A stretch of 64,000 nt of DNA from Gimesia sp. (GTDB taxonomy: Bacteria; Planctomycetota; Planctomycetia; Planctomycetales; Planctomycetaceae), in the NCBI RefSeq assembly GCF_040219335.1, contig NZ_JAVJSQ010000006.1, forward strand, positions 124,001-188,000, written 5' to 3'. Positions 16,331 to 25,425 of this stretch are shown here, one piece after another. A program made the position numbers and the translations under genes. The notes below the pieces were generated by a model, which saw only the letters and a list, made by a program, of their open reading frames with translations, had not been told where the DNA came from and ran no database searches. How positions within the stretch are numbered: the first letter of the stretch is position 1; the number at the start of each line of letters is the position of its first letter.

Positions 16331-19300
16331 AGCGAAGCCTGACCTTTCTGCTGCAGACCCTGATCGATGCGATACAGGCTGCCATCCACGCTCGGCACCA
16401 GTAACAGCTTCTCAAGCGTGACGACGGAACCACTGCTGGGGAGCGGCGCCATAGTTTCGGACTGGACCCGGCCCGTTTGAGGATCGACTGCCAGGACGCT
16501 GCCATTCTGCAGTGACAGAAACAGTCGACTGCTATCTTTCGAAGGAGAACCCGCCAGGGAGTGGCCCGGCAGTTTCAATTGCCATAACTGCTGCAGGCTG
16601 TCTTTCAATTCGTAGCAGGTCAGCGTCTTTCGAGATTCGACAAACAGCAGATTGTCTGTAATCCAGAGGTCATTGGAGGCAGGGGCAGGGAGTTGCAGCT
16701 TGGTTTTCAATTGCCCCGTTTTTGCATCCAAAACCTGCAGTTGACCTGAGGCATCCGTGACTGCAATGTCCGTCTGGCTGATACCCGCATCCACATCGAC
16801 TGGTTGTTTCAGGTCGATGGTCGAGAGTGCTGCCAGATGACGTACCGGGGTGTTGCGATATTGGAGTGTAATAATCTGACCGGCAGTGGTGATGGCCAGA
16901 CACTGATCTTTGCCAGTCGGGATCAGTTGACGCCAGCGAACATCCTTGCCCACATTTCCGGGCAGGGCAAATTCCTGAACCGTATTCAAGCCGCGCCCTT
17001 TCCGGAAGACAGCCACCTTGCGTTTGAACGGTAACGCAATGCCATCGCCGATTTGAATAGGCAGCGCCTCAAGAGGCTCTGGCAGTTCGATTGTCTGTTC
17101 CAACTGACCAAATCTGTTCAGAATCCACAAAGTCGGTTGTGGTGCGCCACAGATCACGGCGATTTTACCATCGGTCAGACGTGTCGACTGCAGTGGTGCT
17201 TTCAGGTTCTCCGGCAGCTTGAGCTGCGTCAGCGATCGTTCCATGAAACCAGCCGAGGATGATTCGAAGTCATTGGCCCGCAATCGAAATACATCGCCAT
17301 CAGAAGTAATACAGAGCAGACCAGGTTGCGGCTCCTTGTCGTCACCATAAGGGTAAACGGCCAGAATGTCGGTTCCCAGAATCGATTTCCAGGTGCTGGT
17401 CATCTCATTCCGGTTCGCGATCGTGAAAATGACCGAATTGGAAGAGAGCAACCGCCGTCCGAGGTACAGATTATTTCCAATCAGCTGCATCGGCTGTGAT
17501 CCCAGACCATCGGCGATTTTCTGGTCATCCATTTTGATGCCGGTACTCAGCAGGGTGAATTTTCGGAGGGCTGAACTGCTCATCCAGAGCTGACCACCGG
17601 AACCAGCGGACAGATAGATCTGACAGGAGAGGGGATCCTGCAGCTGGTAAGAGCCGATCTCCGTGAGCTTTCGTTTTCCTTCTTCATCTGTGACGGTGAA
17701 GGCCGTGATTCGTTCGGGGACAGTCGGGAAAAACAGTTGCTTCCCGCGCATGATCGGCTGGCTGTGAACCTGACCTTTAATGCGGAACTGTTCCAGTTCA
17801 TTTAAAGTTGCGTTCTGGCCATCCCCGTCCAGTACGTGGAGCAGGGCGGCGTCGGCCTGGTCATTTTCGCAGACCATCAGTAGCTTACCCATGGGGATAA
17901 TCGGAATCTGAATGGTGCCGGGGCGATGTCCGAGGGCTGCGACCTTGGTGCATTCAAAGGGACGCAGTGAGACAAGGTACAACATCCCCTCATAGCCGGC
18001 GACCGCGACGGACTGTTCGCCATAAACCAGACCGGGAGCCCCCACCAGGGGCTGGGCAAACTTGAGCTGGGCAGCAATGGCCCCTGTCTGCAGATCCAGG
18101 TTCAGCAATTCGCCACCCTGGCAGGAAACGACGATCGTGCCCTGGTTGACCAGGGGAGGCCCCGTGGGGCGTGAAGGCATCTGCTGTCGCCAGACCAGTT
18201 CACCACTCTTCTGGGTGACGCAGAGCAGGTCGTTGTGGCGTGTGTCATACAGGAGCAGTGACGGTTCTTTCACGGTGACCGTTTCGGGAGGAAACGGCGA
18301 ATCCAGTCCGATGGGCCGTTTCCAGATGGGATCGCCGGTCACAGAGTCAATGCCGAAACAGCTGCCGTTGGCCAGAGCGAAAACATTGCGTCCGTCAGAA
18401 ACTTCATTGGACCTTGAGCGGGTGTGCAGCGACAGAGTGACCGCCTGCGGAAAGGCATCCGGATAATCTTTCGTCGAACCGGCGATCGCTTCGTTACTGG
18501 ACTGGATCAGCGCCTGTTCCGCTTCCAGGATGCGGGTCAGCACCGTCGACATCTTACGATCGTTCTGATAATAGGGATAGCGGTCGAGCAGGTGCCTGCG
18601 CTGTTCGAGTGCCTTCAAGGTCTGCTTCTGTTTGATCGCTTCTTCGATCTCCTTGACGGCTACATCGAAGACCTCTTTCCGCAGAATCTCCGCTTCTGCT
18701 TTTTCGTAGCCAGCTTTGATTTTTGCCAGTGCTTCGGTCGGCGGTGCATCTGGTGGACTGTAGCGGGTGAGAATCTTTTCGGCTTCCGTGGAGACGTCCA
18801 GCAGTTCACGCTCTTTGGTGCGACTCGCGGTTTGAACGGCTCCCAACGCGATCCGCTGTCCGTAATCGGTCAGTGTCGGGTAGAGCTCTTTGAAGTCGGA
18901 ATCATCGCGGTGTTTCTTGATAAAGCCCTGGGTGGCTTCCAGGCCGGCCTGCCAGGCGGGGGTTGAACCGGAGATCTCTTTTTCGACGAACGATTTACTG
19001 AGTAAAATCCGGGCTTCCTCGGCGTAGTCACTCTTGTTGTAATTCTCGAGGAAGTACTCGAAGAGCTGGATGGCCTGTGAATACTTGCCCGCTTCCATTT
19101 CCTGGACGGCAGCATCATAGTGCCGTTTTGCCGTATCGCGGCCAATGATAAACCAGAAGACCAGCGCGGTCAGTGCAAGCAGAACACTGCCGCCGACCAG
19201 GGAGAGAATCATGGGCGAACGCACAATCTGACGCTCGCCAGGACGGACGGCGTTCCGTGATGAGCGATGGCGGATCCGATCTTTCAGTGAGAGCGAATCC

Positions 19301-20010
19301 GCTTTCTCTTTATCGGGGGAGTCTTCTTCCTCGCTGGTCGCCGCGGAATTCTCGTTGGTACGGGATAAAAAGTGTTTCGGGGCTGGTGAACGGTCTGCCT
19401 CGGGTTCGGCGTCCGTCAGCAACTCTGCGGCAGAGGCGAGGTCCAGGTCATCATCTTCCAGAAATTCATCCTCTGGTTTCTCTTCGGGAGCTGGTGTGGA
19501 TGCTTTTGAAGACCTGGATGATTTCTGCTTGCTGGATTTGGAACCGTTTTTCTTTTTCGAACCTGATTTGGAAGACGCCTTTTCCGGCTCTGATTTATCT
19601 GGAATTACGGGTTCCGGTTGGGGACGATTGAAATCCAGTTGTTCCGAACTGACCGGCTTGAGGTCGTACATCGAACTTTCATTGTCACCCGTGACATCGG
19701 GCAGGGGGGCGTCCAGATCGAGCAGGTCGACTTCGTCGGTAAACAGAATGTCGGCTTCACCGATTCGGATCAGGTCCCCGTCATTCAGTTGAGAACGCCC
19801 CGACATCACGCCGTTAATCTCCACGCCATCGCTGGTCGCGGCGATCAATTCGTACCCTTTTTTGTTCCAGCTGATCCGGCACTGCATGGAAGCCACATTG
19901 TCCACCTGCAGGTCATTGGACGAATGGCTGCCAATCGAGATCGGCTGCTGCTTGGAGAGCTCAATGTTTTGAGTATTTCCGGATAAGAATGAGATTTCTA
20001 ATCTGGCCAT
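16327..20010 (-). CDS. FHA domain - transmembrane - TPR - PQQ-like beta-propeller protein
   Basis: A 1227-residue inner-membrane protein. Residues 1-92 form an FHA phosphothreonine-binding domain (SIGSHSSNDLQV, with Arg/Ser-His ligand residues, and INGV..L.DGD). Residues ~100-260 are a disordered Ser/Lys/Glu linker. One transmembrane helix lies at ~266-290 (LVGGSVLLALTALVFWFIIG). TPR helices start near 295 (MEAGKYSQAIQLFEYFLENY). The C-terminal ~700 residues contain repeated propeller blades (GDPIWKRPIG, SGELVWRQQM, TGQLKTKLQL) like BamB/PQQ-repeat proteins. The layout places a phospho-peptide reader in the cytoplasm and a large scaffold outside, so it could carry a Ser/Thr-kinase signal across the membrane. 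It is 62 bases downstream of the zinc-ribbon ExbD gene and overlaps the next gene by 4 bases. Confidence 0.88.
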   Translation of the reverse strand: MARLEISFLSGNTQNIELSKQQPISIGSHSSNDLQVDNVASMQCRISWNKKGYELIAATSDGVEINGVMSGRSQLNDGDLIRIGEADILFTDEVDLLDLDAPLPDVTGDNESSMYDLKPVSSEQLDFNRPQPEPVIPDKSEPEKASSKSGSKKKNGSKSSKQKSSRSSKASTPAPEEKPEDEFLEDDDLDLASAAELLTDAEPEADRSPAPKHFLSRTNENSAATSEEEDSPDKEKADSLSLKDRIRHRSSRNAVRPGERQIVRSPMILSLVGGSVLLALTALVFWFIIGRDTAKRHYDAAVQEMEAGKYSQAIQLFEYFLENYNKSDYAEEARILLSKSFVEKEISGSTPAWQAGLEATQGFIKKHRDDSDFKELYPTLTDYGQRIALGAVQTASRTKERELLDVSTEAEKILTRYSPPDAPPTEALAKIKAGYEKAEAEILRKEVFDVAVKEIEEAIKQKQTLKALEQRRHLLDRYPYYQNDRKMSTVLTRILEAEQALIQSSNEAIAGSTKDYPDAFPQAVTLSLHTRSRSNEVSDGRNVFALANGSCFGIDSVTGDPIWKRPIGLDSPFPPETVTVKEPSLLLYDTRHNDLLCVTQKSGELVWRQQMPSRPTGPPLVNQGTIVVSCQGGELLNLDLQTGAIAAQLKFAQPLVGAPGLVYGEQSVAVAGYEGMLYLVSLRPFECTKVAALGHRPGTIQIPIIPMGKLLMVCENDQADAALLHVLDGDGQNATLNELEQFRIKGQVHSQPIMRGKQLFFPTVPERITAFTVTDEEGKRKLTEIGSYQLQDPLSCQIYLSAGSGGQLWMSSSALRKFTLLSTGIKMDDQKIADGLGSQPMQLIGNNLYLGRRLLSSNSVIFTIANRNEMTSTWKSILGTDILAVYPYGDDKEPQPGLLCITSDGDVFRLRANDFESSSAGFMERSLTQLKLPENLKAPLQSTRLTDGKIAVICGAPQPTLWILNRFGQLEQTIELPEPLEALPIQIGDGIALPFKRKVAVFRKGRGLNTVQEFALPGNVGKDVRWRQLIPTGKDQCLAITTAGQIITLQYRNTPVRHLAALSTIDLKQPVDVDAGISQTDIAVTDASGQLQVLDAKTGQLKTKLQLPAPASNDLWITDNLLFVESRKTLTCYELKDSLQQLWQLKLPGHSLAGSPSKDSSRLFLSLQNGSVLAVDPQTGRVQSETMAPLPSSGSVVTLEKLLLVPSVDGSLYRIDQGLQQKGQASL

Positions 20011-20072
20011 GAAGCTTACTTATCTTTTCAGGACTGTAGAACGCGGTGAAGACACAATCACGAGTGCTACTG

Positions 20073-21329
20073 TCAGTCATCAGGTCCTTTGTACGATGCG
20101 AGTCTGATTTTCTGCATGCCAACCTCGTTCGCCGCATCCACAACAGCAACGACCGTCTCATGCCGCGCCGCTTTGTGTGCACTTAGGACGAGTTCTGATT
20201 TGGGTCTACCCCCCTCATCACGTCGATCCAGGATCGCCTGTACGATCTCCGAAGGGTTGGACAGCTTGGTGTCATCGACATAAATGCCGTTATTACTGTC
20301 GATCTCAACGATAATGGATTCCTCCCGGAAATCATCCAGCGTCTGCAACGACTGTGAAACGCCGTCTTCATCTGGATTCGGCGGAGGAACCTGAATACTT
20401 TTCTGCAGGCTGAAGGAAGCGGTAATCATGAAGAAAATCAGTAGCAGAAAGGTCACGTCGACCATCGGCGTCAGATCCATCTCCTCAAACTCCGACTCGG
20501 CCGAGCGAATGGAAAAGCCTTCGTCGTCATCATCGTCATCGTCTGCTTCCTCTTCCACAACAAAGCGGGGGCTGGGGGCAGACGCAGCTACCGGCTTCGG
20601 AGCTGTTTCTGTATCCGGTTCTGGCTCTGTACTCGCAACTTCCTCAAGTTCTGCCGCGTCGTCTTGCTCAGTTTCGGCTGGTCGCTCTGATACCGGTTCT
20701 GTCGCGAGGTCTTCATCAGCTTCGGGCGATTCAATCTCTTCGAGCCATTTAGAGGCTGCCAGCAGAGCGTCTTCTTCAGAAGTCTCGGGCTCGGGACTCG
20801 TTTCAGCTGTGACTTCTGTTTCTGCAGCTGGTGTCACAGGAGGAGCAGGCTCTGGCTCAGGTTCGGGAGCAGGTTCAATCACCGGCTTCCGTGGGGGAGA
20901 GCTTTTCGCTTTCGTTGGTTGTTTCTCAGGCTGGGACGCGGGTTCAGGGGCCGGTTCCCGTTCCTCGATCGCAGCCTCTTCTGTTTCTGTGGATGCGGCG
21001 GCGTCCCAGTCCCCATCCAGCAGTTCATCCCAACTTTCGCCCAGGGGACCCATGTCGTCCAGATCTTCCAGGAACTGGTTCTGGTCCGCATCCAGCATCG
21101 CTTCTGTTGGTGGAGCGGCTTTGGCTGGTTTTTTCTTTTTTGTTGATGAAGATGCTTTCTTGCCAGGTGTTTCACTCGGATCTGGTGTTTTCTCTATTCG
21201 CCGGGCTTCACTCTCCACTGGGATCGTAATGCGACCCTTGCAGGCCGGGCAGGCAACTTTCTTCCCGGCTTTCTTGCTGGCCACGCTCAATCTCTGGCCA
21301 CAGTGTTTACAGTAAAACTTGATCGGCAT
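20073..21329 (-). CDS. ExbD/TolR-family protein with N-terminal zinc ribbon and long acidic linker
   Basis: A 418-residue protein with three parts. Residues 1-36 are a zinc-ribbon-like segment with Cys7-x2-Cys10 and Cys27-x2-Cys30 (FYCKHCG and VACPACKG). Residues ~40-280 are a Pro/Glu/Ala linker with PEPEPEPA runs and a DDDDDDDEG patch. Residues ~283-418 are an ExbD/TolR unit: one transmembrane helix beginning LTPMVDVTFLLLIFFM with the proton-pathway Asp291, then a small periplasmic domain (SIIVEIDSNNGIYVDD). Normal ExbD proteins are ~140 residues with a very short cytoplasmic tail, so a 280-residue cytoplasmic extension is unusual. It stands 62 bases after the ordinary exbD, giving two ExbD subunits, perhaps a heterodimer, for one ExbB. 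Confidence 0.9.
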   Translation of the reverse strand: MPIKFYCKHCGQRLSVASKKAGKKVACPACKGRITIPVESEARRIEKTPDPSETPGKKASSSTKKKKPAKAAPPTEAMLDADQNQFLEDLDDMGPLGESWDELLDGDWDAAASTETEEAAIEEREPAPEPASQPEKQPTKAKSSPPRKPVIEPAPEPEPEPAPPVTPAAETEVTAETSPEPETSEEDALLAASKWLEEIESPEADEDLATEPVSERPAETEQDDAAELEEVASTEPEPDTETAPKPVAASAPSPRFVVEEEADDDDDDDEGFSIRSAESEFEEMDLTPMVDVTFLLLIFFMITASFSLQKSIQVPPPNPDEDGVSQSLQTLDDFREESIIVEIDSNNGIYVDDTKLSNPSEIVQAILDRRDEGGRPKSELVLSAHKAARHETVVAVVDAANEVGMQKIRLASYKGPDD

Positions 21330-21391
21330 AATTTCGTATTCAGTCTTAAATCTTAAATATCAGCAGGCTGTAATGCACCAACTGAGAATAT

Positions 21392-21868
21392 TTACCTGTC
21401 TTTCTTCTCTTCAATTCCAATATAGAACTTCACACCATCCACATCGGTAACGGCCCGGGTGACTTCCTGGACGAACCCGTGCGGGACATTCCGGTCTGCT
21501 TTAATAATGACATCCATCACACCTCCCTGAACCCGTTCGCGGACGCGTGCGGTCAGTTCATCCAGGGTGACTTCAGTAGCCCCGCCCGATTCTTTAATCT
21601 CGACAACGCTCTGGCCATTCAGACCGTTACCGTCGTTATGGACGAGTACAATCGTAGAACTGCGGGTGTCTACACCGACACCATGCCGGGCGATCGGAAC
21701 ATCCGAGTCTTGCGTCGCCTGCATCGTCGATGTGACCATGAAGAAGATGAGCAACAGGAAAGTCACGTCGATCATGGGAGTGATGTCCAGGTCGTCGCCT
21801 CCACCGGAGGCGGGACGTTTCTTCCAGCCGCTATCGTCAGAATTGAATAATGATTTTTTACGTGCCAT
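21392..21868 (-). CDS. ExbD/TolR-family biopolymer transport protein
   Basis: A 158-residue protein of normal ExbD/TolR length. A short cytoplasmic N-terminus (RKKSLFNSDDSGWKKRP) leads into the transmembrane helix DITPMIDVTFLLLIFFMVTS, where Asp34 is the residue that carries protons in ExbD, TolR and MotB. A periplasmic domain follows, with the usual VIIKADRNVPHGFV strand. With ExbB it forms a proton-driven stator that transmits force to a partner in the periplasm. It starts 20 bases after the exbB-like gene. Confidence 0.93.
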   Translation of the reverse strand: MARKKSLFNSDDSGWKKRPASGGGDDLDITPMIDVTFLLLIFFMVTSTMQATQDSDVPIARHGVGVDTRSSTIVLVHNDGNGLNGQSVVEIKESGGATEVTLDELTARVRERVQGGVMDVIIKADRNVPHGFVQEVTRAVTDVDGVKFYIGIEEKKDR

Positions 21869-21888
21869 GCGCCCGTCACCTTCTCGAT

Positions 21889-22545
21889 TCAGGACTTACG
21901 TGAGGCTTCCAGAATATCCAGAAACTCACCCGTGTGTTCCTGCACCGAGTCTTGCAGTTTAGCGATGCGAATATGGATTAAAGCGCCGGCCATCACCAGC
22001 GGAATTGCGACCGACAAACCCGCGGCGGTTGTGAACAGCGCGAAGCTGATCTCGCCCGCCAGCTGGCTCGGGTCGCCTCCTGATTCCTGCATGTTGCCGA
22101 TCTTGTCGAAGGCGTTGATCATCCCGATCACGGTTCCCAGCAGCCCGAGCATCGGGGCACTCTTGACGATCGTGCTGATCCAGGACATGCGGTATTCGAG
22201 GTCGGCCAGAATGTCACGTTCGAATTTCTCTGCGAGCAGCTGTCGCAGCTTTTTGGCCGGTCGCTCCATATTCGCCATGGCAACCAGAATCAGCTGGGGT
22301 ACCGCTTTACTCCAGTAAGGAGGAGAATCGCAGAGATTCACAACCGCTTCGTAATCTTTCCGTTCGATGTCTTCATGGACCTGGTCGAGGAATTCATTGG
22401 CCGCGTTCTGGGTCAGGAATCGCTTCTGCGCGATCTGGCGGACGAGTAGAATCACACAGAAGACGCCATACAGGGCCGTTAGACCCAGGGCGACATAGAT
22501 GGCGATCCCGGCTGCGTTTAAAATCGGAGCTAGTGAGTAGTTCAT
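21889..22545 (-). CDS. MotA/TolQ/ExbB-family proton channel protein
   Basis: A 218-residue protein with three predicted transmembrane helices: ~10-35, ~125-148 (SAPMLGLLGTVIGMINAF) and ~165-190 (ISFALFTTAAGLSVAIPLVM). These match ExbB/TolQ, including the conserved P-x-LGLLGTVxGM and TTAxGLxVAIP motifs that line the proton pathway. A cytoplasmic loop with charged helices lies between helices 1 and 2. It is the five-fold channel subunit around ExbD. It lies 20 bases from both the preceding membrane protein gene and the following exbD gene, so these three genes form a compact cassette. Confidence 0.93.
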   Translation of the reverse strand: MNYSLAPILNAAGIAIYVALGLTALYGVFCVILLVRQIAQKRFLTQNAANEFLDQVHEDIERKDYEAVVNLCDSPPYWSKAVPQLILVAMANMERPAKKLRQLLAEKFERDILADLEYRMSWISTIVKSAPMLGLLGTVIGMINAFDKIGNMQESGGDPSQLAGEISFALFTTAAGLSVAIPLVMAGALIHIRIAKLQDSVQEHTGEFLDILEASRKS

Positions 22546-22565
22546 GGATGCCTGCTTTGCACTCG

Positions 22566-23465
22566 TTATCGGAAATAAGTTTGACGGGTCACTTCAAAAT
22601 CGTAGCTGCCACGATTACCGCGTACTGTAAAATAGGTACGCCGGATTTCGTCGAATTTTTTATCTCGGTATTTTTTCTCCAGGAGCAGGAGTCGGTTTTC
22701 GGCCTCTTTGGGGTAGAAGTGGAACAGGATGGCCCCGGTCACATCGTAACCCGCTTTTTTGAACAGGCTCAGGTCACTGGTGCGACGCTCGCCTCCCTGC
22801 CAGGTCATATACAGTCGCTTCTCATCTTCACCCGAAGTGGCCGTTCGGCTGGTCGGTTTTTCGGCAGAAACATTTGAGAGATAGACCATCTTGCCGTTAC
22901 GCAGCAGGGCGCCGAGCTCGATTTTGAAATAGTCCAGCTGGCTGGCGTAATCGATTAAAGATCCTCGATCGGAAAACTTGATGAACCAGCGCTGTTCGCG
23001 GGGCAATCCCTTCTTGCCCGGACCAAAACCCAGAGCCCGCTTTCCCGTGCCCGCGGCACTACCGACTTTTCCGGAGTTGGTCAGATCGGTCTGCATCTGT
23101 TGCTGTACCTGCTGAGTCGCCTTGTCAGACAGTTCGACCACACTGTCCAGCATTTCCTCGACCTGGTTCTCTTCGGTCGGCGTGTCGATCTGTGAGGGAT
23201 CATCCACGGGGTCTTCCGGGGATTCCACCAGCAGCTCTTCATCCGGCGATCCATCCTCGGCTCCACCCGCCAGGTCCACCATTTCCAAAGCGACCTCGTT
23301 TTCTGTCTGGGGGAGGCGATTGGTAAACCAGACAATCGAGAGCCAGAGGACTGCCACGATCAACGCCAGCACAACTGCGATCAACGATGAACTCACCTGG
23401 TCATACTGGGTGACCCGCATGACCGGCGATTTACGATGATCGGTTTGTGATGTGCTCTGGGCCAT
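22566..23465 (-). CDS. single-pass membrane protein of the ExbB/ExbD cassette, possible TonB/TolA analogue
   Basis: A 299-residue protein with a cytoplasmic N-terminus of ~27 residues, one transmembrane helix (~28-47, LIAVVLALIVAVLWLSIVWF) and a periplasmic part. The latter starts with an acidic, Pro-rich stretch (ESPEDPVDDPSQIDTP), has a Gln-rich helix (TQQVQQQMQTDL) and ends in an unrecognised domain with RWFIKFSDRGSLIDYASQLDYF and VTGAILFHFYPKEAE. Position directly before exbB, together with this topology, matches TonB or TolA, but I see no TonB C-terminal motif. It may be the force-transmitting partner of this stator, or a structural subunit. No family is assigned. Confidence 0.75.
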   Translation of the reverse strand: MAQSTSQTDHRKSPVMRVTQYDQVSSSLIAVVLALIVAVLWLSIVWFTNRLPQTENEVALEMVDLAGGAEDGSPDEELLVESPEDPVDDPSQIDTPTEENQVEEMLDSVVELSDKATQQVQQQMQTDLTNSGKVGSAAGTGKRALGFGPGKKGLPREQRWFIKFSDRGSLIDYASQLDYFKIELGALLRNGKMVYLSNVSAEKPTSRTATSGEDEKRLYMTWQGGERRTSDLSLFKKAGYDVTGAILFHFYPKEAENRLLLLEKKYRDKKFDEIRRTYFTVRGNRGSYDFEVTRQTYFR

Positions 23466-23500
23466 CGTACTAAAGTATCCTCTGAGTTTTCTATTGGTGG

Positions 23501-25279
23501 TTATTTGGACTTTGACTTGGGGAGCTGGTCGAGAACTTCGTAGAGGTTGAATTTTTCATCAAAGGGTTTCACGCTGTTGTACCATTTCTGCCAGCGTCGG
23601 GTGGCTTCATCGGCCCATTGATCTGCGATGATCACGCGTTCTTCTTTTGTCAGGTCTTCCGGAACATCAGCCAGGGGATCTGCGGGCATCCCCAGTCCCC
23701 GGATTTTTCGGCTGAGTGTGCAGAGACCGTTACGGGCCTCGATCCGCACGCTCAGGTCCGGATCTTTCAATGATCGAATCAGATAGGGAGCCATGCGAAA
23801 ATCATTGGTCCGTGACAATGCCCAGACAGCAGTCCGCCTGACATCCGGAGAGCGGGCATCGATCAGTTTCAGGACCCGATCTTTCTGTTTGATCAGATCT
23901 TCCCGGTTCCCGAGGGTAATTGTTTCGACCAGTGTTTCCTGGGTTGTGTCCAGATCCGCAGTTGCGGGATCTTCGAGCTGGGCCAGCAGTTCGCTGAGAT
24001 CTCCCGATAATGTTTTGCTTTCCACCTTACCATTCCGCATCTGAACCTCAGCCAGGTTCTTGGGCAGTCCCCGTCCCCCGGCCAGGAGACCAGAGCCTAC
24101 CGGATCGGGCTTATACTTGCGGTCAATGGTTTTTACGGTTGCCTTGGCCAGAAATATGATTGCCAGGCAGGTTGCGGCATCGATATTTCCCGAACCTTTC
24201 CAGCTCCCATCTTCCAACTGCATCATCAAGAGGTGCCGTGCACCGTCGGCGTACCAGTCGTGAGGCCCCAGTTTTTTCGCATCGGCCAAAGCGGCCAGAC
24301 GTTCAATCCCGTATAGATAGTAATTAGGCCAGCCGGTCGGATTGCGATAATTGTAATTGTTGACGACCCAGTTCGCGCCCCGGGTTTTGCCGGTCTCAAG
24401 CGCTGACAGGGCAATCGTTGGTTTTGTGAACAGGTTCTCCTCACCCTCTTTATCTTTTTCGGTGAGGTTCACTTTTTCCAGGAAGCCGAATTTCTTTTTG
24501 GGCTCACCTTCCTTACCACTGCCAGGCGCGGTGCGGGGCTTTCCGTCGGGATACAACTGGCGGGAAATCACATACATACTGCCGGTCCCCGCCACACCCA
24601 TCGTATGTTTGGCACCCCGGTCTGTCTTGCCCCCGGGATGATACCCAAATCCGCCATTAGGCAGTTGGGTTGTCAGATGCCAGCGGGCGGCATTGTCCCA
24701 GACGCGGGTGGGAATCATTACCCCGGCCCGTTCCGCAGCCCAGAGCCCCAGAATCGCATACTGCGTAATACTGGTGTCGCCATTATTGGGTTCCTGCTGT
24801 GGATAATACCAGCTGCCGGCTGGTTGCTGGGTCTTGATCAGAAAATCAACCGTGGTCTTGATTTCATTATGATACTTTTCCGGGCTGATCGCTTCGAACA
24901 CCATCAGCTGTACGCCGGCAGTGTAATTGTAATCTCCGCCCGGTGTATAAACGATTTCGCCGTCGGAATTCTTCTGGTTATGATCTGCCATGATGTTTTT
25001 CAGGCAGTTCTGGATGTAAGGAGAGTCGGGGGATTCACCCGTTTTCAACAGCGTGTATGCCACAAAGGCATTCATGCCGCTACGGCCATAGTCGGGCTTC
25101 TTTTTGAGGAAAGCAACTCCGCGTTTGATGGCGGCGTCAATCTCCGCCTGAGGAGGTTGGGCTGCTGCCTGCTCGGCAAAGCACGCGAGCAGAAGGAGAG
25201 CACACAGGCACCAGATGCCAGTCAGGCTGGTTCGGTGCTGGTTCGCATTCCGTCTGATTAAGGCGCAATGATTTTCCAT
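23501..25279 (-). CDS. secreted prenyltransferase/squalene-cyclase-like alpha-toroid protein with HEAT tail
   Basis: A 592-residue exported protein (signal LTGIWCLCALLLLACFAEQAAAQ). Residues ~45-400 contain repeats of the terpenoid-cyclase alpha/alpha-toroid type: AAIKRGVAFLKKK, YTAGVQLMVFEAI, TVDFLIKTQQPAGSWYY, ITQYAILGLWAAERAG and AARWHLTTQLPNGGFGY. No DxDD cyclase motif is visible, and an exported protein would not act on cytoplasmic isoprenoids, so a binding or scaffold role is more likely. Residues ~460-540 are HEAT-like (DARSPDVRRTAVWALSRT, SLKDPDLSVRIEARNGL). It is the first gene of the operon, 35 bases before the one-pass membrane protein; the promoter should lie in 25280-25425. Confidence 0.82.
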   Translation of the reverse strand: MENHCALIRRNANQHRTSLTGIWCLCALLLLACFAEQAAAQPPQAEIDAAIKRGVAFLKKKPDYGRSGMNAFVAYTLLKTGESPDSPYIQNCLKNIMADHNQKNSDGEIVYTPGGDYNYTAGVQLMVFEAISPEKYHNEIKTTVDFLIKTQQPAGSWYYPQQEPNNGDTSITQYAILGLWAAERAGVMIPTRVWDNAARWHLTTQLPNGGFGYHPGGKTDRGAKHTMGVAGTGSMYVISRQLYPDGKPRTAPGSGKEGEPKKKFGFLEKVNLTEKDKEGEENLFTKPTIALSALETGKTRGANWVVNNYNYRNPTGWPNYYLYGIERLAALADAKKLGPHDWYADGARHLLMMQLEDGSWKGSGNIDAATCLAIIFLAKATVKTIDRKYKPDPVGSGLLAGGRGLPKNLAEVQMRNGKVESKTLSGDLSELLAQLEDPATADLDTTQETLVETITLGNREDLIKQKDRVLKLIDARSPDVRRTAVWALSRTNDFRMAPYLIRSLKDPDLSVRIEARNGLCTLSRKIRGLGMPADPLADVPEDLTKEERVIIADQWADEATRRWQKWYNSVKPFDEKFNLYEVLDQLPKSKSK

Positions 25280-25425
25280 GTTGATGCGTTAGCAATCTGA
25301 GATGAGAGAATATTGCTGACAGGAGAAAGAAGCCGAAACTTCTCCGCATCTCTCCAGTCTAAATTCAGATATAAAGCAGTGTCAATCTTTATGCCCCAAA
25401 TCATTGCGATATTCACATTTACGAT

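Noticed and set aside
20428-21315. 295-residue Ser-rich frame on the plus strand
   Set aside because: It is the antisense of the Glu/Pro/Asp-rich linker of the zinc-ribbon ExbD; composition bias removes stop codons. No ribosome-binding site or family.
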